Both the position numbers and the translations under genes were made by a program. The notes beneath the pieces were generated by a model that had not been told where the DNA came from, made no database searches, and saw only the letters and a program-made list of their open reading frames with translations. From Sulfurovum sp. (GTDB taxonomy: Bacteria; Campylobacterota; Campylobacteria; Campylobacterales; Sulfurovaceae), in the NCBI GenBank assembly GCA_015493425.1, contig WGDG01000264.1, positions 1-35,733 on the forward strand: DNA of 35,733 bases. The letters are read 5' to 3'. Shown here one piece after another: positions 27,440 to 35,733 of the stretch (position 1 is its first letter; each line of letters begins with the position of its first letter).

Positions 27440-28758
27440 TACTTCACTCCTCTTTCCAGCAGATAATTCATATAGAACTTCTCTTTTTGATAATTATATT
27501 TACTCTCTATGAGCTTCGCTCTTGCAATATGTGCCTGACTGCTTGCATAGAGCAGATCATTGATCGTCGATACACCGCTTTTGTAACGTACACGCTCGAT
27601 CTTTTCACTCTCTTTGGCCAGAGCATACTGTTTGGTGTTTCCTCTGTAGTTCGCATAGGCCTGTTTCATTTTCTCATAGGCTTCTACCAGTGATTTACGA
27701 AGATCCAGCAGCGTTTGATGCTTGTCAAAGGTCGCCTGCATTTTGGCGATCTTTGCTTTTTGTGTCGCGGCATCATTCTTTCCAAAATCAAACAGTGTCC
27801 ACTTGGCATTTACACCGACCTGCCAGTTCTTCTGTGAATTGAAATCGCCGGGATACATGTTGGAACCGTCATTTTCACCATAGTTGTACCCATAGTAAGA
27901 GCTGAACGAAACCTGGGGATAACGGCTCGATTCACTTTTTTGTACCCCTTTGTCCGCCTTTTTGACATTCAGCTCGGCAATATGTACCCTGTTGAGTGAG
28001 GAGGCATTCCGGAGGAGGCGTTCTATGGAATAGTTTGGTCTCTTCACTATGACCTTTATCGGCTTTATTTTCCCAACATGTTCAAGACCCACAAGACTGG
28101 CCAATGAAGCCTTTGTCATGGCGATATTGCCTTTGAGTACTTCTTCATAAGAGAGGTTACCATAGAGATCGTTTTCTGCTTTCAGCAGGTCAATATGAGC
28201 CTTCTTGCCAAGCGCAACCTCCCTTTTTATAATATTTGTGAGTTTTTTCAAGGCTGTGACATGCTCATGCTGCGCATAGAGCATATCCTGCAGTGCCAAT
28301 ATGGAAAGATAGAGCGATGCCACATTGTATGCAAGCTGCTCTTTGGTCAGAGAGAGTCTGCTTTTCGAGAGTTCTGTTGCGATAGTGTCCATCTCTACCT
28401 GTCTGGTCTGTGCAAAACCTGTGAAGAGAGGTACCGTGTACATGATGCCCGTTCCGAAAAGATTGGTCGTGGTCGGCACACTTGCAGGATCGCTTAGAAT
28501 GCTTGCAGGGGTAAGCGGTGCGAGTGTTCGCGGAAGGTTGTAGTGCGTGTAGCTTCCTACCAGATCAATGCTGCCCATGCGGGCGGCTTTACTCTCTTGA
28601 CGCTTTGCCCGTGCCGATTCCATCTGTGCCTTGCTCTTTTTCACTACCATACTATGCTTTACGCCGTAATCTATCAGTCTGTCAAGCGTAAGTGTATCGG
28701 AAAAAAGATGGGGGGAGAAAAGTGAAAAAACCAGTGCACTCAGCAAAAAATTTTTCAT
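27439..28758 (-). CDS. TolC-family outer membrane protein
   Basis: MKNFLLSALVFSLFSPHLFSDTLTLDRLIDYGVKHS; TLFDFGKNDAATQKAKIAKMQATFDKHQTLLDLRKSLVEAYEKM; signal peptide favours the internal start near 28758. Confidence 0.88.
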   Translation of the reverse strand: MKNFLLSALVFSLFSPHLFSDTLTLDRLIDYGVKHSMVVKKSKAQMESARAKRQESKAARMGSIDLVGSYTHYNLPRTLAPLTPASILSDPASVPTTTNLFGTGIMYTVPLFTGFAQTRQVEMDTIATELSKSRLSLTKEQLAYNVASLYLSILALQDMLYAQHEHVTALKKLTNIIKREVALGKKAHIDLLKAENDLYGNLSYEEVLKGNIAMTKASLASLVGLEHVGKIKPIKVIVKRPNYSIERLLRNASSLNRVHIAELNVKKADKGVQKSESSRYPQVSFSSYYGYNYGENDGSNMYPGDFNSQKNWQVGVNAKWTLFDFGKNDAATQKAKIAKMQATFDKHQTLLDLRKSLVEAYEKMKQAYANYRGNTKQYALAKESEKIERVRYKSGVSTINDLLYASSQAHIARAKLIESKYNYQKEKFYMNYLLERGVK

Positions 28759-29136
28759 CATTATTGTTATTCCTTTAAAAATCAAAACCATAGGGTAGCC
28801 GATTCCTATGAATTGAATATGAATTATCTTTTTTTTACTATTCAGACATGATATACAATCTAAAGGAACAATAAAAATGAAGATCGGAAACAGAAGAATA
28901 ACAGAGTGCAATTCAAAAGTTCAGGCTAAATCATCCTCGTATTTTCAGTATCACTTGGAAAACTGTTTACAAGACATACAACATCCTTCTCTCGACGAAT
29001 GACAGTGTGCTGCAAAAAAACAGAGAACCTGTCATTGGTTGCCAAAGGAATTTCATAAAATAATCTCTCATCAAAGTTAAAATCCATTAAGCTATAATAT
29101 TGCATAAGACCACGTTTCAAGAAAGGGGGATGACGA

Positions 29137-30531
29137 ATGTCACCAGAAGAACGTTACAAAAAACTCAAAGAGTACCTTTCGGCGGAGAACCCGGTACTTT
29201 TGGATGTGATCGACGAATACGAGGCCCTGGATAACATAGGCCGTAAGATCGGCTTGCTGGAAGAGAACGAGACCTATACAAGCCATATATCTTGGTGGCC
29301 GATGATCTCGGTGCTTGGGACCTTTTCCGCGGGAAAGTCGACCTTCATCAATGAATACATTGGCAAAGAAGTACAAAAAAGCGGAAGCCAGGCGGTCGAT
29401 GACAAGTTCACCGTTATCTGCTACGGTGGAAGTGAAGAGGTAACAACGCTTCCAGGTATCGCATTGGATGCCGACCCCCGTTTTCCTTTTTACAATATCA
29501 GCGAAGAGATCAACCAGGTTGATGAAGGGGAAGGTGACCGTGTCAACCAGTATCTGCAGCTAAAAACACTCAAGTCCCCAAGAACCAAAGGAAAGATACT
29601 CATAGACTCCCCGGGCTTCGATGCCGACAGTCAGCGTGACGGGATATTGCGTATCACCAGCCATATTGTCGAGATCTCCGATCTTGTACTCATCTTTTTT
29701 GATGCACGCCATCCTGAACCAGGAGCAATGCGTGATACATTACAGCACCTGGTCGCAACGACCATCAAACACAGAGATGCCAACAAGGTACTTTACATTC
29801 TCAACCAGATCGATGCGACCAGCAAAGAAGACAACCTCGAAGATGTCATCGCATCCTGGCAGCGCGCGCTCTCCAATGAAGGACTGATCTCCGGGAACTT
29901 CTACAGCATTTACAATGAAAGTGCCGCCAACGATGCGGGTGGCGAAGTACTCGATCGTCTCAAAGAGAAGAAAAATGCCGATATGCAGCGTATCGTCGAA
30001 CGGATGGATAAAGTAAGCATCGAACGTGCCTACCGTATCATCAAATCGGTAGAGGGGTTTGCCAAAGAGATCAAGGAGAAGCAGCTGCCGAAACTGCATG
30101 AGGCTCTTCGTGCGTGGAGAAGAAACGTGCTCTGGAGTGATGCTGCGGTACTTGGACTTATTCTCGTCCTGTTCGGTCTGCTCCAGTCTCAGTTTGACCT
30201 TCTAAGCTCAGCGGTCGGCTCTCTTGTCTTTGGCGGCATTGCTCTTGTCATCCTCCTGGCAGCCCATGCAAAAGTACAGAGTTTCTTCGCACACAAAGCG
30301 GCAAAGTCCTGGGAAGAAAAAGACCCTGCGATCTCCAATGCGATCCTTCACAATGCAGGCTGGTGGCGTGCACTGTTAGGTTTTGGTCCCGCTTGGCAGA
30401 AGACTAGCAAGAAAAAACTCGATACCCTGAGTGCAAAGAGTAAAAAGATCATTCAAAAACTCAATGACCAATTTGTGAGTACTGCAACAGCGGCAGATGA
30501 GCCACACGATGAAGAGTTGCAACAGCAGTAG
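29137..30531 (+). CDS. Dynamin-like/EHD-like membrane GTPase
   Basis: GTFSAGKST (G1), DSPGFD (G3), NQID (G4); two predicted TM segments near residues 335-385; RBS AAGGGGGAT. Confidence 0.85.
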   Translation: MSPEERYKKLKEYLSAENPVLLDVIDEYEALDNIGRKIGLLEENETYTSHISWWPMISVLGTFSAGKSTFINEYIGKEVQKSGSQAVDDKFTVICYGGSEEVTTLPGIALDADPRFPFYNISEEINQVDEGEGDRVNQYLQLKTLKSPRTKGKILIDSPGFDADSQRDGILRITSHIVEISDLVLIFFDARHPEPGAMRDTLQHLVATTIKHRDANKVLYILNQIDATSKEDNLEDVIASWQRALSNEGLISGNFYSIYNESAANDAGGEVLDRLKEKKNADMQRIVERMDKVSIERAYRIIKSVEGFAKEIKEKQLPKLHEALRAWRRNVLWSDAAVLGLILVLFGLLQSQFDLLSSAVGSLVFGGIALVILLAAHAKVQSFFAHKAAKSWEEKDPAISNAILHNAGWWRALLGFGPAWQKTSKKKLDTLSAKSKKIIQKLNDQFVSTATAADEPHDEELQQQ

Positions 30532-30599
30532 GGACTTCTACTCCTTACTGTTGCCCAAATACCTGACGACCAGCACACCAATCGTATAATTATGCTCGA

Positions 30600-31211
30600 C
30601 TGTTTTGAGCACAAATAGAGCCAAAAAATCATTCTTCTGTAACCGATTTCAAAAGGTATTTTTTTTAGCGATTCGTATTCGGTAAGTGCCATCTTTGGAT
30701 TTTCAATCCCTTCTGTATCAAAAGGATCTTCCTTTTTTGCCTCTATGAGTTAGATAATATGCTCAGGTAGATAAGTGAAACGATAGTGGCATATTGTGTC
30801 GATAATATCTTGACCGAGAAAGTTTCGTTCTCTCAGTAAATACACCACATCATATAGGTCCCGAATCTTGTTACGATCAAGGAGCAGAAGAGATTTAAGT
30901 TTGAAAATCACCTCTTCCGAAGCAATTCTAAAGGAACCAAAATGTTTGACATTGTCTTTTTGGAGTATTCCGCTCTCATAGATATTACTTGAAAATTTGA
31001 TCACAAAATTGACTTTGACGCCATTGATTATAAAACTCCTCATCATTTCGGCTATATCACCACCTTCATTGATTGCAGTATGGATAATCCCCTGATCAAA
31101 CTCGATGGAAATCACTTCATCAAACTGTTCCAAAAATTCAAGGGAGGGTAATTTATCAGCAAAAGGGAAACAGATGTCAAGATCAAAATGGTAGGTTATA
31201 ATTCTGATAAA
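30600..31211 (-). pseudogene. Decayed AbiEii-like nucleotidyltransferase (toxin-family) gene
   Basis: Frame ...FIRIITYHFDLDICFPFADKLPSLEFLEQFDEVISIEF...KLKSLLLLDRNKIRDLYDVVYLL...LPEHII*LIEAKKEDPFDTEGIENPKMALTEYESLKKIPFEIGYRR; in-frame TAA at 30752-30750 and an in-frame TGA upstream with no N-terminus. Confidence 0.65.
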
Positions 31212-31215
31212 TCAA

Positions 31216-31238
31216 AGATGGCGGCTGCGTAGCCATCT
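31216..31238. repeat. Hairpin AGATGGC-GGCTGCGTA-GCCATCT
   Basis: Perfect 7-bp arms directly at the broken end of the nucleotidyltransferase remnant. Confidence 0.65.
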
Positions 31239-31246
31239 GACACAAA

Positions 31247-31269
31247 ATTTCGGGAGAAATTGTAGAGTG
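31247..31269 (+). repeat. Dispersed motif copy 2: atttcgggagaaattgtagagtg (contains AATTTC GGGA GAAATT inverted repeat)
   Basis: 22/23 identity to 6366-6388. Confidence 0.65.
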
Positions 31270-31427
31270 TTAGATTAAGTGTTGGTTAGTACACTTTATG
31301 CCTCATAAAAACCTTATGACTACAAAGTTGCAGAAAAAACAATTACTTACTGAATTTTATAACAGTTGCTACCTGAGGGTATTTGACCCTTTTCTTTATC
31401 AATTCATTACTACAAGTCCAATTTACA

Positions 31428-32795
31428 CTAATGTCTTAGCGTCATTTGCAGGATAAGCAATGCGACATAGCCCCATATGACAGAAGAAGCTACAGTCCAG
31501 GCAGCCATTTTTTTACCTAAAGATACTTGGTACACCTTCATACGTTCAAAAAGCAATCCTAAACTCCACACTGCACCAAGAAAACCGAAAAGAGAGAAGA
31601 TATGCACCCATCCGTCACGCATGGTAGCCAAAGGCTTCATGACTTCACTGCTTCCTATCAACCAATAAAATGCGTTTGTGAGATCGCTGGCATAATGCAG
31701 GAAAAAGAAGGTACCGATATGGGAAAGTGAACCAATGAGCATCACGGGAGCCAATGCATAGCTGTTATGATGCAGGAACTTTTTGAAAGGTTCTTTTACA
31801 ATGGCTGAGGCGACCTTAAATCCGCCAAGAACCAGAAGCAGTGTCAGAATTAAAGCGGTGAGCAGCGCATAAAAGCCTACCCAGTCAAGTCCTACAGGCA
31901 ATAGGCTTTCTGTCCATTTCCCCCAATGATACCAGGGTAGTGATGTTTTGAGTGATGAATGTCCCAAACCATGATGCAGGCGCATTGTCATAGTAATCAC
32001 GGCAAAAAGAAGGATGAAGACCCAGGTATGGATTGTATTACGGTCCTTTATCTCTCCTGTCAGTCCGGATGCAGGTTTGGTAATGGAAAATGAGACCGCT
32101 TCACAGGCCTGTGCACAATCCATACAGAGCGTGCACTCTTTCATGGAATTCTTCTTTTCAAACAAGAAAGGCTGTAATCCGGACTCACATGCTTTGGCAC
32201 ATTCAAACGTTTGACAGCTCGAACAGGCATTTTGATACGTTTCAAGCTTTGCCATACCTACTTTACCATATGCTTTGGTTACAGCACCAATAGGGCAAAG
32301 GTAGGTGCAGTAGCTCATGTTTTTATATTGAAAATAGGCGAAGGCAGCCAGCAGGGTGAGTATCAAAAAAAGCAAAGAGGCTATCCATGGTGTTTTCAAC
32401 AAACCGGGGAAAAGATAAACGGGTATCCAGTAGGCAGACAGAAGAATGCCCAGCCCGATGCCTCTGTGTTTCATCCATGCAGGCATCTCTTTTTGTCTGC
32501 CGATCTTTGTCAGCCATCTTCCCATAACACCGTGGGGACATATGCCGCAAAAAGCCGGGCCGATCAGGATAAGAGAGACGATCATGAAAAACGGCCAGAA
32601 AAGTGACCAGAAGATAGCGGTCGTATAGGGATTGGATGCGCTTTGAGGATAGGCAAAACCAAAATAGAGTGCGGAAAGGAAAAGCAGCATGGTAGCAGTC
32701 CGCACTGTAAAGAGCACTTTTTTATTTTTGAAGAGAAGACCTATGACTGGCCAACCGAAAATATCTGTGCCTTTTCTCTGAATATGTTCGACCAT
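31428..32795 (-). CDS. Membrane polyferredoxin (NapH/NosR/CcoG-like 4Fe-4S protein)
   Basis: Multiple TM helices; FCGICPHG; CTYLCPIGA; CSSCQTFECAKACESG; CTLCMDCAQACEAVSF. Confidence 0.8.
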   Translation of the reverse strand: MVEHIQRKGTDIFGWPVIGLLFKNKKVLFTVRTATMLLFLSALYFGFAYPQSASNPYTTAIFWSLFWPFFMIVSLILIGPAFCGICPHGVMGRWLTKIGRQKEMPAWMKHRGIGLGILLSAYWIPVYLFPGLLKTPWIASLLFLILTLLAAFAYFQYKNMSYCTYLCPIGAVTKAYGKVGMAKLETYQNACSSCQTFECAKACESGLQPFLFEKKNSMKECTLCMDCAQACEAVSFSITKPASGLTGEIKDRNTIHTWVFILLFAVITMTMRLHHGLGHSSLKTSLPWYHWGKWTESLLPVGLDWVGFYALLTALILTLLLVLGGFKVASAIVKEPFKKFLHHNSYALAPVMLIGSLSHIGTFFFLHYASDLTNAFYWLIGSSEVMKPLATMRDGWVHIFSLFGFLGAVWSLGLLFERMKVYQVSLGKKMAAWTVASSVIWGYVALLILQMTLRH

Positions 32796-32804
32796 ACTTT
32801 CTCC

Positions 32805-34925
32805 TTAGAATGTGTAGCTGTATGTCAGCATGGCAAACCGGGGTGATGCCGGTGTGTAATAGTATTTATCACCCCAGCTTGCAGATGTTTTTTTCACTTC
32901 CGTCGCATAGGTTTTGTCGAACACATTGTTTACATTCAGCTGTACCCTGTGGTTTTCATACTGATATCCAAGCATCACATTGGTGATCAATTCGAAACCG
33001 TCGTATTTCTCCGTATTGGCATCATCCATATAGTAAGGGCCGTAGGTCAATGCTTCCACTCTTGCACTCAAACCGTTCAGATGATAGCCTGCAAAGAGTG
33101 AATACTGGTAGTCAGGGATAAATCGCTGTTTGTTCCCGGAGTAATCCACACCGTCGGAAACATAGTCCACATATTCATAATCATAAACGGAAGCATTCAT
33201 TCCCAGGTCAAATACCTCGGTGATGAAGTAATCCAGCGCCAGTTCCGCACCGATTCTTCTGGTCTCTCCAGCATTCTCATAATAGGTCGCCCCCTCTGCG
33301 CCGGGTACTGCAACGATTTCATCTTTGATCTTGTTGTAATATACAGAGAAATCCATACTCCATATTTTGCTCCTCTGTTTCAATCCGACTTCGTAGTTGA
33401 TGGAAGTGGACTTGTCCAAGGCGGGGAGTGTTGGGTCGTACCCTCTGTTGTTGCGTACTTCATTGTCTGTAGGTGCCTGATTCGCAGAGGCAATCAGGGC
33501 GTAGGCATTCATTGTCTTGTTCAAAGCATAGGTCGCGCCTATCTTGGGAGAGTACAGATCGAAAGACTGCTTGATCTCGTAGGCTCCCGAACCCGGTACA
33601 TAGTTACCTGCGCCATAGTCATAACGCGTTATTTCATTACCGTTCGTGTCGAATTCGAGGTGGTCATAGCGCATCCCTATATCGACAAGCAGTTTTTCTG
33701 TCGGAGAAAATGTCTCCTGCAGATATCCGCCAAAGAGCGTATTGTCGCCTGCTTCCGTATTAGCCAATGCACCTCTTTCATCAGAAGTAACACGAACGAT
33801 CTTTGTAGTGGGGCCATGGTAGCCATAGGATGTTTTCGTGTCATAGTCACGGTATTCATACTTCTTGCTGTCGTCATGCTTGTCGAGTCTTCCTGTCAGA
33901 CCGAAGACCAGGTTCGCATCCTGACTGAAAAGCGTATGCGAATAGTCAAAAGCAAGATCCAACCCCATGACGTAATTATCTTTGGAATCATTGATCATAC
34001 CAGTAACGGGATGATAGTGCTCCCATTGGGTGAAATAAGCCTGTGGCTTGAACAACAGATCACCGAACTCTTTTTCATAGTGTGTATTGAAAAAGAAACT
34101 TTTGCTGTATCGTCCGCTTTTCTGCCAGGCACCTTCATCGTCGCCATTTTTCGTTTTCCCGGTATCAAGGTAATACTCATAGCCTGTTTTTCCAAGCGAT
34201 TGCGGCAACTGAAGATTCGCTTCGGAGTAAGCAAATTCTGTTTCGAGTGTCGATTCATCTTCAAAAATATGACCATACTTCAAGCTCAACTGTGTTGTAT
34301 CAAAGTCGTTCCACTCTCTCCAATCATTGGAAGATTGTCTGCGCGAGAGGCTCACCCCGATATAATTGGAATCATCAATTTTGTAACTTCCTTTTACATT
34401 GGCGTTGAGTGTATCAAAGCTTCCATATCCAATCTTGACACGATTCGTTTCAGTATCAAAGACCGATTTGGATTTGATATACACAACACCGCCTGTTGCG
34501 TTTGCCGCATAGATGGAACCAGGTCCCTTAAAGACTTCAACACTTTCCATATCATCGATGTCGACAAAATCCATCCGGGTAAAACTGTCGGGGTCGGTCA
34601 TAGGTACACCATCTCTCATCACCATGATCTCCCTGATACCGTAACGCGCTTTCAGCCCTGCACCTCTGATAATCAGTCTGCTGTCATAGCCGTTGTTTTT
34701 TCCCATAGAAATGACTCCGGGAACCGTTTCGAGCACATCCTTTACATTCAGAACATTACGCTCCTCGATCTCTTTTGAATCAATGACGGCAATACTCTGC
34801 GGTACCTCTTTGCTCATGCGTTCAAATTTCGTTGCCGTAACAGTCAATGTGTCCAGATCGAGATTCTCCCCCACAAGAAACGTAGCAGTTAGACTGCTGA
34901 TCAATAACATTTTCCTCATATACAA
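32805..34925 (-). CDS. TonB-dependent receptor
   Basis: DLDTLTVTATKFERMSKEVPQSIAVIDSKEIEE plug; GPGSIYAANATGGVVYI; C-terminal aromatic barrel signature; 9 bp before the polyferredoxin start. Confidence 0.92.
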   Translation of the reverse strand: MYMRKMLLISSLTATFLVGENLDLDTLTVTATKFERMSKEVPQSIAVIDSKEIEERNVLNVKDVLETVPGVISMGKNNGYDSRLIIRGAGLKARYGIREIMVMRDGVPMTDPDSFTRMDFVDIDDMESVEVFKGPGSIYAANATGGVVYIKSKSVFDTETNRVKIGYGSFDTLNANVKGSYKIDDSNYIGVSLSRRQSSNDWREWNDFDTTQLSLKYGHIFEDESTLETEFAYSEANLQLPQSLGKTGYEYYLDTGKTKNGDDEGAWQKSGRYSKSFFFNTHYEKEFGDLLFKPQAYFTQWEHYHPVTGMINDSKDNYVMGLDLAFDYSHTLFSQDANLVFGLTGRLDKHDDSKKYEYRDYDTKTSYGYHGPTTKIVRVTSDERGALANTEAGDNTLFGGYLQETFSPTEKLLVDIGMRYDHLEFDTNGNEITRYDYGAGNYVPGSGAYEIKQSFDLYSPKIGATYALNKTMNAYALIASANQAPTDNEVRNNRGYDPTLPALDKSTSINYEVGLKQRSKIWSMDFSVYYNKIKDEIVAVPGAEGATYYENAGETRRIGAELALDYFITEVFDLGMNASVYDYEYVDYVSDGVDYSGNKQRFIPDYQYSLFAGYHLNGLSARVEALTYGPYYMDDANTEKYDGFELITNVMLGYQYENHRVQLNVNNVFDKTYATEVKKTSASWGDKYYYTPASPRFAMLTYSYTF

Positions 34926-35155
34926 TTCTCCTTCAATATCTTTTGAAGCGAGAATGCTAACGCAGTAGAGTTAATTTTGTGTTAAGAGCTAATTTAGGGT
35001 GTTTTTCCACAGCAAGAGTTAACGCAAGAGATTGAAGAATCTGATGAAAATAAAATGCCTACCAAAACACACCGGCCGGATACGTAAACGTACCACTGGG
35101 CTTAAACGCTACCTATTTTTCACACTAAAACCAAAAACCTTATAATCTAACATTT

Positions 35156-35407
35156 ACCCATGGTGGGCGGGGTGCACTAGAACTTTCAACACGTTACTCC
35201 ACACTTGATCTTAATGATGGTCTGGTAGAAGGTGGTGAAATGCAGATCACATCAGTAGGACTCATCTGGCATACCCAAAAAGAATCACAATTCCATCTGC
35301 AGTGGAGTCGTGCACATTTAGAAAGATATGATCTATCAACACATAGCATACCACTGCAAAGTGATACAGATATAGTACAGTTTAGATGGGTGTATCTTCT
35401 TGATTAA
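35156..35407 (+). pseudogene. C-terminal remnant of an OprO/OprP-type (phosphate-selective) porin
   Basis: Frame GALELSTRYSTLDLNDGLVEGGEMQITSVGLIWHTQKESQFHLQWSRAHLERYDL...SDTDIVQFRWVYLLD*; no N-terminal part upstream. Confidence 0.65.
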
Positions 35408-35491
35408 GAGCTAACTAGATAGGCTGGACTCTAACAGAAGATTTGTTTTTTTTCAAACCTTAAAAAATATATAATTTTATAAGGTTTTAAT

Positions 35492-35733
35492 TTATAAAAC
35501 ATTCTTCAAACTCAATCCCACCTTCCCCTTCTCCGCATCCACAGAGATCACCTCTATCTGGGGAAGATACTGGTTGACCGAAAGCACTTCAAGCGGATGG
35601 GCAATGCGTTTTTGGCTCATCTGTGAGATATGGATCATCCCGTCGTTCTTGAGGCCAATATCTACAAAAGCGCCGAAGTCTGCAATGTTCCTCACGACTC
35701 CTGAGACAATGCTTCCTTCCCTCAGCATACTAA
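35492..35733 (-). CDS. tex: C-terminal S1 RNA-binding domain of Tex-like transcription accessory protein (truncated by window end)
   Basis: REGSIVSGVVRNIADFGAFVDIGLKNDGMIHISQMS is a typical Tex S1 domain. Confidence 0.8.
   Translation of the reverse strand, partial: SMLREGSIVSGVVRNIADFGAFVDIGLKNDGMIHISQMSQKRIAHPLEVLSVNQYLPQIEVISVDAEKGKVGLSLKNVL

Noticed and set aside
28926-29120. 64-aa minus-strand ORF and an overlapping short plus-strand ORF from 28877
   Set aside because: Intergenic, but contains the likely -10 (TATAAT near 29094) of the dynamin-like gene and shows no domain; could be real but not supported
33660-34778. 372-aa plus-strand ORF
   Set aside because: Fully antisense to the TonB receptor gene; composition is Cys/Ile/Phe-rich in a shadow-ORF manner with no recognisable domain
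1-35733. CRISPR arrays, tRNA or rRNA genes
   Set aside because: No regularly spaced repeats and no recognisable tRNA/rRNA sequence found on reading

Overview
The 35.7 kb window looks like a Campylobacterota (Sulfurovum/Sulfurimonas-like) chromosome; that lineage call is inferred from protein flavour only. From left to right it contains: (1) the end of a type I restriction-modification locus (hsdR), then an AT-rich coiled-coil protein with an exact 405-bp-period internal duplication, and an orphan XRE/HipB-like gene joined to a 24-codon hipA remnant. (2) A minus-strand heavy-metal RND efflux operon (CusA/CzcA, adaptor, TolC, small exported protein). (3) A roughly 9 kb block (about 12.7-22 kb) of exported redox or metal-flavoured proteins: three cytochrome-c-like proteins, a TSP3/beta-barrel protein, two DUF2202 proteins, a His-rich beta-propeller-like lipoprotein and small Gly/His/Met/basic-tailed proteins. 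These surround an OmpR-type response regulator/histidine kinase pair and a second, deleted and fused pair. Direct repeats of GTAACA(C) at 11-bp spacing occur before three of the transcription units, so I propose a predicted regulon. (4) An FmdE-like gene, a DUF2141 gene, a second RND operon and a dynamin-like GTPase. (5) A decayed AbiEii-like nucleotidyltransferase, a polyferredoxin plus TonB-receptor pair, a C-terminal remnant of a phosphate-selective-type porin, and the C-terminal S1 domain of tex. The strongest candidate for an undescribed system is the 14.2-21.9 kb exported-protein regulon. Other observations include long perfect inverted repeats and a shared intergenic motif beside both decayed toxin genes. 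No database or folding search was run; all family names come from motif recognition.
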